A stretch of 64,000 nucleotides of DNA from Fallopia convolvulus (lineage: Eukaryota; Streptophyta; Magnoliopsida; Caryophyllales; Polygonaceae), in contig OZ024735.1 in assembly GCA_964016875.1 (NCBI GenBank), positions 8,851,338 to 8,915,337 on the forward strand, in the 5' to 3' direction. A model generated the notes under the pieces. The model ran no database searches. It was not told where the DNA came from and was given only the letters and a program-made list of their open reading frames with translations. Made by a program: the position numbers and the translations under genes. Shown one piece after another: positions 1 through 12,100 of this stretch (its first letter is position 1; each line of letters starts with the position of its first letter).

Positions 1-136
1 GAACTCTTGCGAGTTTTTTTCCGTTTTTTGGCTTGGATAGACTAGAATGGGCCTAAGAAAAATCTTTTGTAAAGACACATTTGACCGTACAACCGTTTAG
101 GGCATTTTCGGAAAAGGTCTTGGTTTGAGGATGAAT

Positions 137-156
137 GGTACGAAGATTTTCGTACC
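137..156. repeat. Dyad-symmetric element present in each satellite monomer (example)
   Basis: The 20-bp sequence GGTACGAAGATTTTCGTACC has perfect 8-bp inverted arms (GGTACGAA/TTCGTACC) around a 4-bp centre. A form of it occurs once in nearly every monomer on both sides of the retroelement block. Some variants have one arm mismatch (GGTAAGAA). Others have a 6-bp arm form around AGATAA. Confidence 0.9.
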
Positions 157-1078
157 AGAACTCTTGCGAGTTTTTTTCCGTTTTTGGGCTTGGATAGACT
201 AGCATGGGCCTAAGAAAAACCTTTTGTAAAGACACATTCAACCGTACAACCGTTTAGGGCATTTTCGGAAAAGGTCTTGGTTTGAGGATGAATGGTACGA
301 AGATTTTCGTACCAGAACTCTTGCGAGTTTTTTTCCGTTTTTTGGCTTGGATAGACTAGCATGGCCCTAAGAAAAACTTTTTGTAAGGACACATTCGACC
401 GTACAACCGTTTAGGGCATTTTCGGGAAGGGTCTTGGTTTACGGCTGAATGGTATGAAAATCTTCGTACCTGAACTTTTGCTAGTTTTTTCCGTTTTTTG
501 GCTTGGATGTGCTAGTTGGTGCCTAGGAAAAACATTTTGTAAAGACACATTCAACTGTACAACCGTTTAGGGCATTTTCGGAAAGGGTCTTGGTTTGAGG
601 ATGAATGGTACGAAGATTTTCGTACTTGAACTTTTGCGAGTTTTTTCCGTTTTTTTGTCTTGGATTTGCTTATTGGGGCCTAAGAATTTTTTTTGTAAAG
701 ACACATTCGACCGTTGAACCATTTAGGGCATTTTCGGAATGGGTGTAGGTTTGAGGTCAAATGGTACGAAGATTTTCGTACCAGAAGTTTTGCGAGTTTT
801 TTTCCATTTTCTGGCTTGGATGGACTAGCATGGGCCTAAGAAAAACCTTTTATAAAGACACATTCGACCGTACGACAGTTTAGGGCATTTTCGGGAAGGG
901 TCTTGGTTTGAGGCTGAATGGTACGAAGATTTTCGTACCAGAGCTTTTGCGAGTTTTTTCCGTTTTTTTATCTTGGATGTGCTAGTTGGTGCCTAAGAAA
1001 AACCTTTTTTAAAGACACATTCGACCGTACAACCGTTTAGGGCATTTTCGGGAAGGGTCTTGGTTTGAGGCTGAATAT

Positions 1079-1099
1079 TACGAAGATTTAATCTTCGTA
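1079..1099. repeat. Extended palindromic variant of the satellite dyad
   Basis: Arms TACGAAGATT and AATCTTCGTA are perfect inverted repeats separated by one base. The variant recurs at regular distances, for example near 2970, 9391, 14086, 17691, 19570, 21453, 23342 and 24969, so it marks one monomer type within the higher-order repeat. Confidence 0.85.
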
Positions 1100-4000
1100 C
1101 CAGAACTTTTGCAAGTTTTTTCCGTTTTTTTGTCTTGGATGTGCTAGTTGGGGCCTAAGAAAAACATTTTGTAACAACACATTCGACCGTACAACCGTTT
1201 AGGGCATTTTCGGGAAGGGTCTTGGTTTAAGGCTAAATGGTACGAAGATTTTCGTACCTGAAATTTTGCGAGTTTTTTCCGTTTTTTTCTCTTTGATTTG
1301 CTTATTGGGGCCTAAGAAATTTTTTTTGTAAAGACATATTCGACCGTTGAACCATTGAAGGCATTTTCGGAATGGGTGTAGGTTTGAGGTCAAATGGTAC
1401 GAAGATAATCGTACGAGAACTTTTGCGAGTTTTTTTCCATTTTCTGGCTTGGATGGACTAGCATGGGCCTAAGAAAAACCTTTTATAAAGACACATTCAA
1501 CTGTACAAACGTTTAGGGCATTTTCGGAAAGGGTCTTGGTTTGAGGATGAATGGTACGAAGATTTTCGTACTTGAACTTTTGCGAGTTTTTTCCGTTTTT
1601 TATCTTGGATGTGCTAGTTGGTGCCTATGAAAAACATTTTGTAAAGACACATTCGACCGTTGAACCGTTTAGGGCATTTTCGGAATGGGTGTAGGTTTGA
1701 GGTAAAATGGTACGAAGATTTTCGTACCAGAAGTTTTGCGAGTTTTTTTCTGTTTTTTGCTTGGATGGACTAGCGTGGTCCTAAGAAAAACCTTTTTTAA
1801 AGACACATTCGACCGTACAACCGTTTAGGGAATTTTCGGGAAGGGTCTTGGTTTGAGGCTGAATGGTACGAAGATTAAATCTTCGTACCAGAACTTTTGC
1901 AAGTTTTTTTTCGTTTTTTTGTCTTGGATGTGTTAGTTGGGGCCTAAGAAAAACATTTTGTAACGACACATTCGACCGTACAACCGTTTAGGGCATTTTC
2001 GGGAAGTGTCTTGGTTTGAGGCTGAATGGTACGAAGATTTTCGTACCTGAACTTTTGCGAGATTTTTCCGTTTTTTTTCTTGGATGTGCTAGTTGGGGCC
2101 TAAGAAAAATATTTTGTAAAGACACATTCGACCGTTGAACCGTTTAAGGCATTTTCAGAATGGGTGTAGGTTTGAGGTCAAATGGTACGAAGATTTTCGC
2201 ACCAGAACTTTTGCGAGTTTTTTTTCCGTTTTTTTGCTTGGATAGACTAGCATGGGCCTAAGAAAAACCTTTTGTAAAGACACATTCAACTGTACAACCG
2301 TTTAGGGCATTTTCGGAAAGGGTCTTGGTTTGAGGATGAATGGTACGAAGATTTTCGTACTTGAACTTTTGCGAGTTTTTTCCGTTTTTTTGTCTTGGAT
2401 TTGCTTATTGGGGCCTAAGAATTTTTTTTTGTAAAGACACATTCGACCGTTGAACCATTTAGGGCATTTTCGGAATGGGTGTAAGTTTGAGGTCAAATGG
2501 TACGAAGATTTTCGTACGAGAACTTTTGCGATTTTTTTTCCATTTTCTTGCTTGGATGGACTAGCATGGGCCTAAGAAAAACAATTTATAAAGACACATT
2601 CGACCGTACGACAGTTTAGGGCATTTTCGGGAAGGGTCTTGGTTTGAGGCTGAATGGTACGAAGATTTTCGTACCAGAACTTTTGCGAGTTTTTTCCGTT
2701 TTTTTATCTTGGATGTGCTAGTTGGTGCCCATGAAAAACATTTTGTAAAGTCACATTCGACCGTTGAACCGTTTATGGCATTTTCGCAATGGGTGTAGGT
2801 TTGAGGTAAAAGGGTACGAAGTTTTTCGTACCAGAACTTTTGCGATTTTTTTTCTGTTTTTTGCTTGGATGGACTTGCATGGGCCTAAGAAAAACCTTTT
2901 TTAAAGACACATTCGACCGTACAACCGTTTAGGGCATTTTCAGGAAGGGTCTTGGTTTGAGGCTGAATGGTACGAAGATTTAATCTTCGTACCAGAACTT
3001 TTGCAAGTTTTTTCCGTTTTTTTGTCTTGTATGTGCTAGTTGGGGCCTAAGAAAAACATTTTGTAACAACACATTCGACCGTACAACCGTTTAGGGCATT
3101 TTCGGGAAGTGTCTTGGTTTGAGGCTGAATGGTACGGAGATTTTATTACCTGAAATTTTGCGAGATTTTTCCGTTTTTTTTGTCTTGGATGTGCTAGTTG
3201 GGGCCTAAGAAAAACATTTTGTAAAGACACATTCGACCGTTGAACCGTTTAAGGCATTTTCGTAATGGGTGTAGGTTTGAGGTCAAATGATACGAAGATT
3301 TTCGCACCAGAACTTTTGCGAGTTTTTTTCCGTTTTTTTGCTTGGATAGACTAGCATGGGCCTAAGAAAAACCTTTTGTAAAGACACATTCAACCGTACA
3401 ATCGTTTAGGGCATTTTCGAGAAGAGTCTTGGTTTGAGGTTGAATGGTACGAAGATTTTCGTACGAGAACTTTTGCGAGTTTTTTTCCGTTTTTTGGCTT
3501 GGATAGACCAGCATGGGCCTAAGAAAAACCTTTTGTAAAGACACATTCAACCGTACAACCGTTTAGGGCATTTTCGGGAAGGGTCTTGGTTTAAGGCTGA
3601 ATGGTACGATGATTTTCGTACCTGAACTTTTGCGAGTTTTTTCCGTTTTTTTCTCTTTGATTTGCTTATTGGGGCCTAAGAAATTTTTTTTGTAAAGACA
3701 TATTCGACCGTTGAACCATTCAAGGCATTTTCGGATTGGGTGTAGGTTTGAGGTCAAATGGTACGAAGATAATCGTACGAGAACTTTTGCGAGTTTTTTT
3801 CCATTTTCTGGCTTGGATGGACTAGCATGGGCCTAAGAAAAACCTTTTATAAAGACACATTCGACCGGCATTTTCGTGAAGGGTCTTTGTTTGAGGCTGA
3901 ATGGTACGAAGATTTTCGTACCAGAACTTTTGCGAGTGTTTTTTCCGTTTTTTGGCTTGGATAGACCAGCTTGGGCCTAAGAAAAACCTTTTGTAAAGAC

Positions 4001-6165
4001 ACATTCAACCGTACAATCGTTTAGGGCATTTTCGAGAAGAGTCTTGGTTTGAGGATGAATGGTACGAAGATTTTTGTACCAGAACTTTTGCGAGTTTTTT
4101 CCGTTTTTTTATCTTGGATGTGCTAGTTGGTGCCTATGAAAAACATTTTGTAAGAACACATTCGACCGTTGAACCATTCAAGGCATTTTCGGAATGGGTG
4201 TAGGTTTGAGGTCAAATGGTACGAAGATAATCGTACGAGAACTTTTGCGAGTTTTTTTCCATTTTCTAGCTTGGATGGACTAGCATGGGCCTAAGAAAAA
4301 CCTTTTATAAAGACACATTCGACCATACGACAGTTTAGGGCATTTTCGGGAAGGGTCTTGGTTTGAGGCTGAATGGTACGAAGATTTTCGTACCAGAACT
4401 TTTGCGAGTTTTTTCCGTTTTTTTATCTTGGATGTGCTAGTTGGTGCCTATGAAAAACATTTTGTAAAGACACATTCGACCGTGGAACCGTTTATGGCAT
4501 TTTCGCAATTGGTGTAGGATTGAGGTCAAATGGTAAGAAGATTTTCGTACCTGAACTTTTGCGAGTTTTTTCCGTTTTTTTGTCTTGGATGTGCTAGTTG
4601 GGGCCTAAGAAAAACATTTTGTAAAGAGACATTCGACCGTTGAACCGTTTAGGGCATTTTCGGAATGGGTGTAGGTTTGAGGTCAAATGGTATGAAGATT
4701 TTCGCACCAGAACTTTTGCGAGTTTTTTTCCATTTTTTGGCTTGGATAGACTAACATGGGCCTAAGAAAAACCTTTTGCAATGACACATTCAACCGTACA
4801 ACCGTTTAGGGCATTTTCGAAAAGGGTCTTGGTTTGAGGATGAATGGTACGAAGATTTTTGTACAAGAACTCTTGCGAGTTTTTTTCCGTCTTTTGGCTT
4901 GGATAGACTATAATGGGCCTAAGAAAAATCTTTTGTAAAGACACATTCGACCGTACAACCGTTTAGGGCATTTTCGGGAAGGGTCTTGATTTTAAGGCTG
5001 AATGGTACGAAAATCTTCGTACCTGAACTTTTGCGAGTTTTTTCCGTTTTTTTGTCTAGGATGTGCTAGTTGGGGCCTAAGAAAAACATTTTGTAAAGAC
5101 ACGTTCGACTGTACCACCGTTTAGGGCATTTTCGGGACGGGTCTTGGTTTGAGACTGAATGGTACGAAGATTTTCGTACCTGAACTTTTGCGAGTTTTTT
5201 CCGTTTTTTGGATTGGATGTGCTAGTTGGGGCCTAAGAAAAACATTTTGTAAAGACACGTTCGACCGTACCACCGTTTAGGGCATTTTCGGGAAGGGTCT
5301 TGGTTTAAGGCTGAATGGTACGAAGATTTTCGTACCTGAACTTTTGCGAGTTTTTTCTCTTTGATTTGCTTATTGGGGCCTAAGAAATTTTTTTTGTAAA
5401 GACATATTCGACCGTTGAACCATTCAAGGCATTTTCGGATTGGGTGTAGGTTTGAGGTCAAATGGTACGAAGATAATCGTACGAGAACTTTTGCGAGTTT
5501 TTTTCCATTTTCTGGCTTGGATGGACTAGCATGGGCCTAAGAAAAACCTTTTATAAAGACACATTCGACCGTACGACAGTTTAGGGCATTTTCGTGAAGG
5601 GTCTTTGTTTGAGGCTGAATGGTACGAAGATTTTCGTACCAGAACTTTTGCGAGTGTTTTTTCCGTTTTTTGGCTTGGATAGACCAGCTTGGGCCTAAGA
5701 AAAACCTTTTGTAAAGACACATTCAACCGTACAATCGTTTAGGCCATTTTCGAGAAGAGTCTTGGTTTGAGGATGAATGGTACGAAGATTTTTGTACCAG
5801 AACTTTTGCGAGTTTTTTCCGTTTTATTATCTTGGATGTGCTAGTTGGTGCCTATGAAAAACATTTTGTAAAGACACATTCGACCGTTGAACCATTCAAG
5901 GCATTTTCGGAATGGGTGTAGGTTTGAGGTCAAATGGTACGAAGATAATCGTACGAGAACTTTTGCGAGTTTTTTTCCATTTTCTAGCTTGGATGGACTA
6001 GCATGGGCCTAAGAAAAACCTTTTATAAAGACACATTCGACCGTACGACAGTTTAGGGCATCTTCGGGAAGGGTCTTGGTTTGACGCTGAATGGTACGAA
6101 GATTTTCGTACCAGAGCTTTTGCGAGTTTTTTCCGTTTTTTTATCTTGGATGTGCTAGTTGGTGC

Positions 6166-9100
6166 CTATGAAAAACATTTTGTAAAGACACATTCGACCG
6201 TTGAACCGTTTATGGCATTTTCGCAATGGGTCTTGGTTTGAGGTTGAATGGTACGAAGATTTTCGTACGAGAACTTATGCGAGTTTTTTTCCGTTTTTTG
6301 GCTTGGATAGACCAGCATGGGCCTAAGAAAAACCTTTTGTAAAGACACATTCGACCGTACAACCGTTTAGGGCATTTTCGGGAAGGGTCTTGGTTTAAGG
6401 CTGAATGGTACGAAGATTTTCGTACCTGAACTTTTGCGAGTTTTTTCCGTTTTTTTCTCTTTGATTTGCTTATTGGGGCCTAAGTAAATTTTTTTGTAAA
6501 GACATATTCGACCGTTGAACCATTCAAGGCATTTTCGGATTGGGTGTAGGTTTGAGGTCAAATGGTACGAAGATAATCGTACGAGAACTTTTGCGAGTTT
6601 TTTTCCATTTTCTGGCTTGGATGGACTAGCATGGGCCTAAGAAAAACCTTTTATAAAGACACATTCGACCGTACGACAGTTTAGGGCATTTTCGTGAAGG
6701 GTCTTTGTTTGAGGCTGAATGGTACGAAGATTTTCGTACCAGAACTTTTGCGAGTGTTTTTTCCGTTTTTTGGCTTGGATAGACCAGCTTGGGCCTAAGA
6801 AAAACCTTTTGTAAAGACACATTCAACCGTACAATCGTTTAGGGCATTTTCGAGAAGAGTCTTGGTTTGAGGATGAATGGTACGAAGATTTTTGTACCAG
6901 AACTTTTGCGAGTTTTTTCCGTTTTTTTATCTTCGATGTGCTAGTTGGTGCCTATGAAAAACATTTTGTAAGAACACATTCGACCGTTGAACCATTCAAG
7001 GCATTTTCGGAATGGGTGTAGGTTTGAGGTCAAATGGTACGAAGATAATCGTACGAGAACTTTTGCGAGTTTTTTTCCATTTTCTAGCTTGGATGGACTA
7101 GCATGGGCCTAAGAAAAACCTTTTATAAAGACACATTCGACCATACGACAGTTTAGGGCATTTTCGGGAAGGGTCTTGGTTTGAGGCTGAATGGTACGAA
7201 GATTTTCGTACCAGAACTTTTGCGAGTTTTTTCCGTTTTTTTATCTTGGATGTGCTAGTTGGTGCCTATGAAAAACATTTTGTAAAGACACATTCGACCG
7301 TTGAACCGTTTATGGCATTTTCGCAATGGGTGTAGGATTGAGGTCAAATGGTAAGAAGATTTTCGTACCTGAACTTTTGCGAGTTTTTTCCGTTTTTTTG
7401 TCTTGGATGTGCTAGTTGGGGCCTAAGAAAAACATTTTGTAAAGAGACATTCGACCGTTGAACCGTTTAGGGCATTTTCGGAATGGGTGTAGGTTTGAGG
7501 TCAAATGGTATGAAGATTTTCGCACCAGAACTTTTGCGAGTTTTTTTCCGTTTTTTGGCTTGGATAGACTAGCATGGGCCTAAGAAAAACCTTTTGCAAT
7601 GACACATTCAACCGTACAACCGTTTAGGGCATTTTCGAAAAGGGTCTTGGTTTGAGGATGAATGGTACGAAGATTTTCGTACAAGAACTCTTGCGAGTTT
7701 TTTTCCGTCTTTTGGCTTGGATAGACTAGAATGGGCCTAAGAAAAATCTTTTGTAAAGACACATTCGACCGTACAACCGTTTAGGGCATTTTCGGGAAGG
7801 GTCTTGATTTTAAGGCTGAATGGTACGAAAATCTTCGTACCTGAACTTTTGCGAGTTTTTTCCGTTTTTTTGTCTAGGATGTGCTAGTTGGGGCCTAAGA
7901 AAAACATTTTGTAAAGACACGTTTGACTGTACCACCGTTTAGGGCATTTTCGGGAAGGGTCTTGGTTTGAGACTGATTGGTACGAAGATTTTCGTACCTG
8001 TACTTTTGCGAGTTTTTTCCGTTTTTTGGCTTGGATGTGCTAGTTGGGGCCTAAGAAAAACATTTTGTAAAGACACGTCCGACCGTACCACCGTTTAGGG
8101 CATTTTCGGGAAGGGTCTTGGTTTGAGGCTGAATGGTAAGAAGATTTTCGTACCTGAACTTTTGCGAGTTTTTCCGTATTTTTTTCTTGGATTTGCTAGT
8201 TGGGGCCTACGAAAAACATTTTGTAAAGACACATTCGACCGTTGAACCGTTTAGGGCATTTTCGGAATGGGTGTAGGTTTGAGGTCAAATGGTAAGAAGA
8301 TTTTCGTACCTGAACTTTTGCGAGTTTTTTCCGTTTTTTTGTCTTGGATGTGCTAGTTGGGGCCTAAGAAATTGTAAAGAGACATTCGACCGTTGAATCG
8401 TTTAGGGCATTTTCGGGAAGGGTCTTGGTTTGCGGCTGAATGGTAATAAGATTTTCGTACCTGAACTTTTGCGAGTTTTTTCCGTATTTTTTTCTTGGAT
8501 TTGCTAGTTGGGGCCTAAGAAAAACATTTTGTAAAGACACATTCGACCGTTGAACCGTTTAGGGCATTTTCGGGAAGGGTCTTGGTTTGAGGCTGAATGG
8601 TAAGAAGATTTTCGTACTTGAACTTTTGCGAGTTTTTTCCGTATTTTTTTCTTGGATTTGCTAGTTGGGGCCTAAGAAAAACATTTTGTAAAGACACATT
8701 CGACCGTTGAACCGTTTAGGGCATTTTCGGAATGGGTGTAGGATTGAGGTCAAATGGTAAGAAGATTTTCGTACCTGAACTTTTGCGAGTTTTTTCCGTT
8801 TTTTTTGTCTTGGATTTGCTTATTGGGGCCTCAGAATTTTTTTTTGTAAAGACATATTCGACCGTTGAACCATTCAAGGCATTTTCGGAATGGGTGTAGG
8901 TTTGAGGTCAAATGGTACGAAGATAATCGTACGAGAACTTTTGCGAGTTTTTTTCCATTTTCTAGCTTGGATGGACTAGCATGGGCCTAAGAAAAACCTT
9001 TTATAAAGACACATTCGACCGTACGACAGTTTAGGGCATTTTCGGGAAGGGTCTTGGTTTGAGGCTGAATGGTACGAAGATTTTCGTACCAGAGCTTTTG

Positions 9101-12100
9101 CGAGTTTTTTCCGTTTTTTTATCTTGGATGTGCTAGTTGGTGCCTATGAAAAACATTTTGTAAAGACACATTCGACCGTTGAACCGTTTATGGCATTTTC
9201 GCAATGGATGTAGGTTTGAGGTAAAATGGTACGAAGATTTTCGTACCAGAACTTTTGCGAGTTTTTTTCTATTTTTTGCTTGGATGGACTAGCATGGGCC
9301 TAAGAAAAACCTTTTTTAAAGACACATTCGACCGTACAACCGTTTAGGGCATTTTCGGGAAGGGTCTTGGTTTGAGGCTGAATATTACGAAGATTTAATC
9401 TTCGTACCAGAACTTTTGCGAGTTTTTTCCGTTTTTTTGTCTTGGATGTGCTAGTTGGGGCCTAAGAAATTGTAAAGAGACATTCGACCGTTGAACCGTT
9501 TAGGGCATTTTCGGAATGGGTGTAGGATTGAGGTCAAATGGTAAGAAGATTTTCGTACCTGAACTTTTGCGAGTTTTTTCCGTTTTTTTCTCTTGGATTT
9601 GCTTATTGGGGCCTAAGAATTATTTTTTGTAAAGACATATTCGACCGTTGAACCATTCAAGGCATTTTCGGAATGGGTGTAGGTTTGAGGTCAAATGGTA
9701 CGAAGATAATCGTACGAGAACTTTTGCGAGTTTTTTTCCATTTTCTAGCTTGGATGGACTAGCATGGGCCTAAGAAAAACCTTTTATAAAGACACATTCG
9801 ACCGTACGACAGTTTAGGGCATTTTCGGGAAGGGTCTTGGTTTGAGGCTGAATGGTACGAAGATTTTCGTACCAGAGCTTTTGCGAGTTTTTTCCGTTTT
9901 TTTATCTTGGATGTGCTAGTTGGTGCCTATGAAAAACATTTTGTAAAGACACATTCGACCGTTGAACCGTTTATGGCATTTTCGCAATGGGTCTTGGTTT
10001 GAGGTTGAATGGTACGAAGATTTTCGTACGAGAACTTTTGCGAGTTTTTTTCCGTTTTTTGGCTTGGATAGACCAGCATGGGCTTAAGAAAAACCTTTTG
10101 TAAAGACACATTCGACCGTACAACCGTTTAGGGCATTTTCGGGAAGGGTCTTGGTTTAAGGCTGAATGGTACGAAGATTTTCGTACCTGAACTTTTGCGA
10201 GTTTTTTCCGTTTTTTTCTCTTTGATTTGCTTATTGGGGCCTAAGAAATTTTTTTTGTAAAGACATATTCGACCGTTGAACCATTCAAGGCATTTTCGGA
10301 TTGGGTGTAGGTTTGAGGTCAAATGGTACGAAGATAATCGTACGAGAACTTTTGCGAGTTTTTTTCCATTTTCTGGCTTGGATGGACTAGCATGGGCCTA
10401 AGAAAAACCTTTTATAAAGACACATTCGACCGTACGACAGTTTCGGGCATTTTCGTGAAGGGTCTTTGTTTGAGGCTGAATGGTACGAAGATTTTCGTAC
10501 CAGAACTTTTGCGAGTTTTTTTTCCGTTTTTTGGCTTGGATAGACACGCTTGGGCCTAAGAAAAACCTTTTGTAAAGACACATTCAACCGTACAATCGTT
10601 TAGGGCATTTTCGAGAAGAGTCTTGGTTTGAGGATGAATGGTACGAAGATTTTTGTACCAGAACTTTTGCGAGTTTTTTCCGTTTTTTTATCTTGGATGT
10701 GCTAGTTGGTGCCTATGAAAAACATTTTGTAAAGACACATTCGACCGTTGAACCATTCAAGGCATTTTCGGAATGGGTGTAGGTTTGAGGTCAAATGGTA
10801 CGAAGATAATCGTACGAGAACTTTTGCGAGTTTTTTTTCCATTTTCTAGCTTGGATGGACTAGCATGGGCCTAAGAAAAACCTTTTATAAAGACACATTC
10901 GACCGTACGACAGTTTAGGGCATTTTCGGGAAGGGTCTTGGTTTGAGGCTGAATGGTACGAAGATTTTCGTACCAGAACTTTTGCGAGTTTTTTCCATTT
11001 TTTTATCTTGGATGTGCTAGTTGGTGCCTATGAAAAACATTTTGTAAAGACACATTCGACTGTTGAACCGTTTATGGCATTTTCGCAATGGGTGTAGGAT
11101 TGAGGTCAAATGGTAAGAAGATTTTCGTACCTGAACTTTTGCGAGTTTTTTCCGTTTTTTTGTCTTGGATGTGCTAGTTGGGGCCTAAGAAAAACATTTT
11201 GTAAAGAGACATTCGACCGTTGAACCGTTTAGGGCATTTTCGGAATGGGTGTAGGTTTGAGGTCAAATGGTATGAAGATTTTCGCACCAGAACTTTTGCG
11301 AGTTTTTTTCCGTTTTTTGGCTTGGATAGACTAGCATGGGCCTAAGAAAAACCTTTTGCAATGACACATTCAACCGTACAACCGTTTAGGGCATTTTCGA
11401 AAAGGGTCTTGGTTTGAGGATGAATGGTACGAAGATTTTCGTACAAGAACTCTTGCGAGTTTTTTTCCGTCTTTTGGCTTGGATAGACTAGAATGGGCCT
11501 AAGAAAAATCTTTTGTAAAGACACATTCGACCGTACAACCGTTTAGGGCATTTTTGGGAAGGGTCTTGATTTTAAGGCTGAATGGTACGAAAATCTTCGT
11601 ACCTGAACTTTTGCGAGTTTTTTCCGTTTTTTTGTCTAGGATGTGCTAGTTGGGGCCTAAGAAAAACATTTTGTAAAGACACGTTTGACTGTACCACCGT
11701 TTAGGGCATTTTCGGGAAGGGTCTTGGTTTGAGACTGATTGGTACGAAGATTTTCGTACCTGTACTTTTGCGAGTTTTTTCCGTTTTTTGGCTTGGATGT
11801 GCTAGTTGGGGCCTAAGAAAAACATTTTGTAAAGACACGTTCGACCGTACCACCGTTTAGGGCATTTTCGGGAAGGGTCTTGGTTTGAGGCTGAATGGTA
11901 AGAAGATTTTCGTACCTGAACTTTTGCGAGTTTTTCCGTATTTTTTTCTTGGATTTGCTAGTTGGGGCCTACGAAAAACATTTTGTAAAGACACATTCGA
12001 CCGTTGAACCGTTTAGGGCATTTTCGGAATGGGTGTAGGTTTGAGGTCAAATGGTAAGAAGATTTTCGTACCTGAACTTTTGCGAGTTTTTTCCGTTTTT

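Larger units (their letters stand above)
1..6165 (-). repeat. Satellite array, ~157-bp monomers, mixed variants
   Basis: Head-to-tail tandem repeat with a period close to 157 bp: the box GGGCCTAAGAAAAA recurs near positions 49, 206 and 363. Each monomer holds the same ordered blocks: a GCCTAAGAAAAA box, a GTAAAGACACATTCGACCGT box, TTTAGGGCATTTTCGG, a GGTACGAAG..TTTTCGTACC dyad, and GCGAG followed by two T-tracts. At least five variants differ just before the GCCTAAG box (ATAGACTAGCATG, TGGACTAGCATG, TGTGCTAGTTGGT, TGTGCTAGTTGGG, TTTGCTTATTGGG). Two variants differ in the middle (AGGGTCTTGGTTTGAGGCTG versus TGGGTGTAGGTTTGAGGTC). Variant order is less regular here than further right; a ~1.1-kb (7-monomer) repeat links 5526 and 6626. 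Strand is given as minus only to mark orientation relative to the opposite array at 44-52 kb. No gene is seen. Confidence 0.95.
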
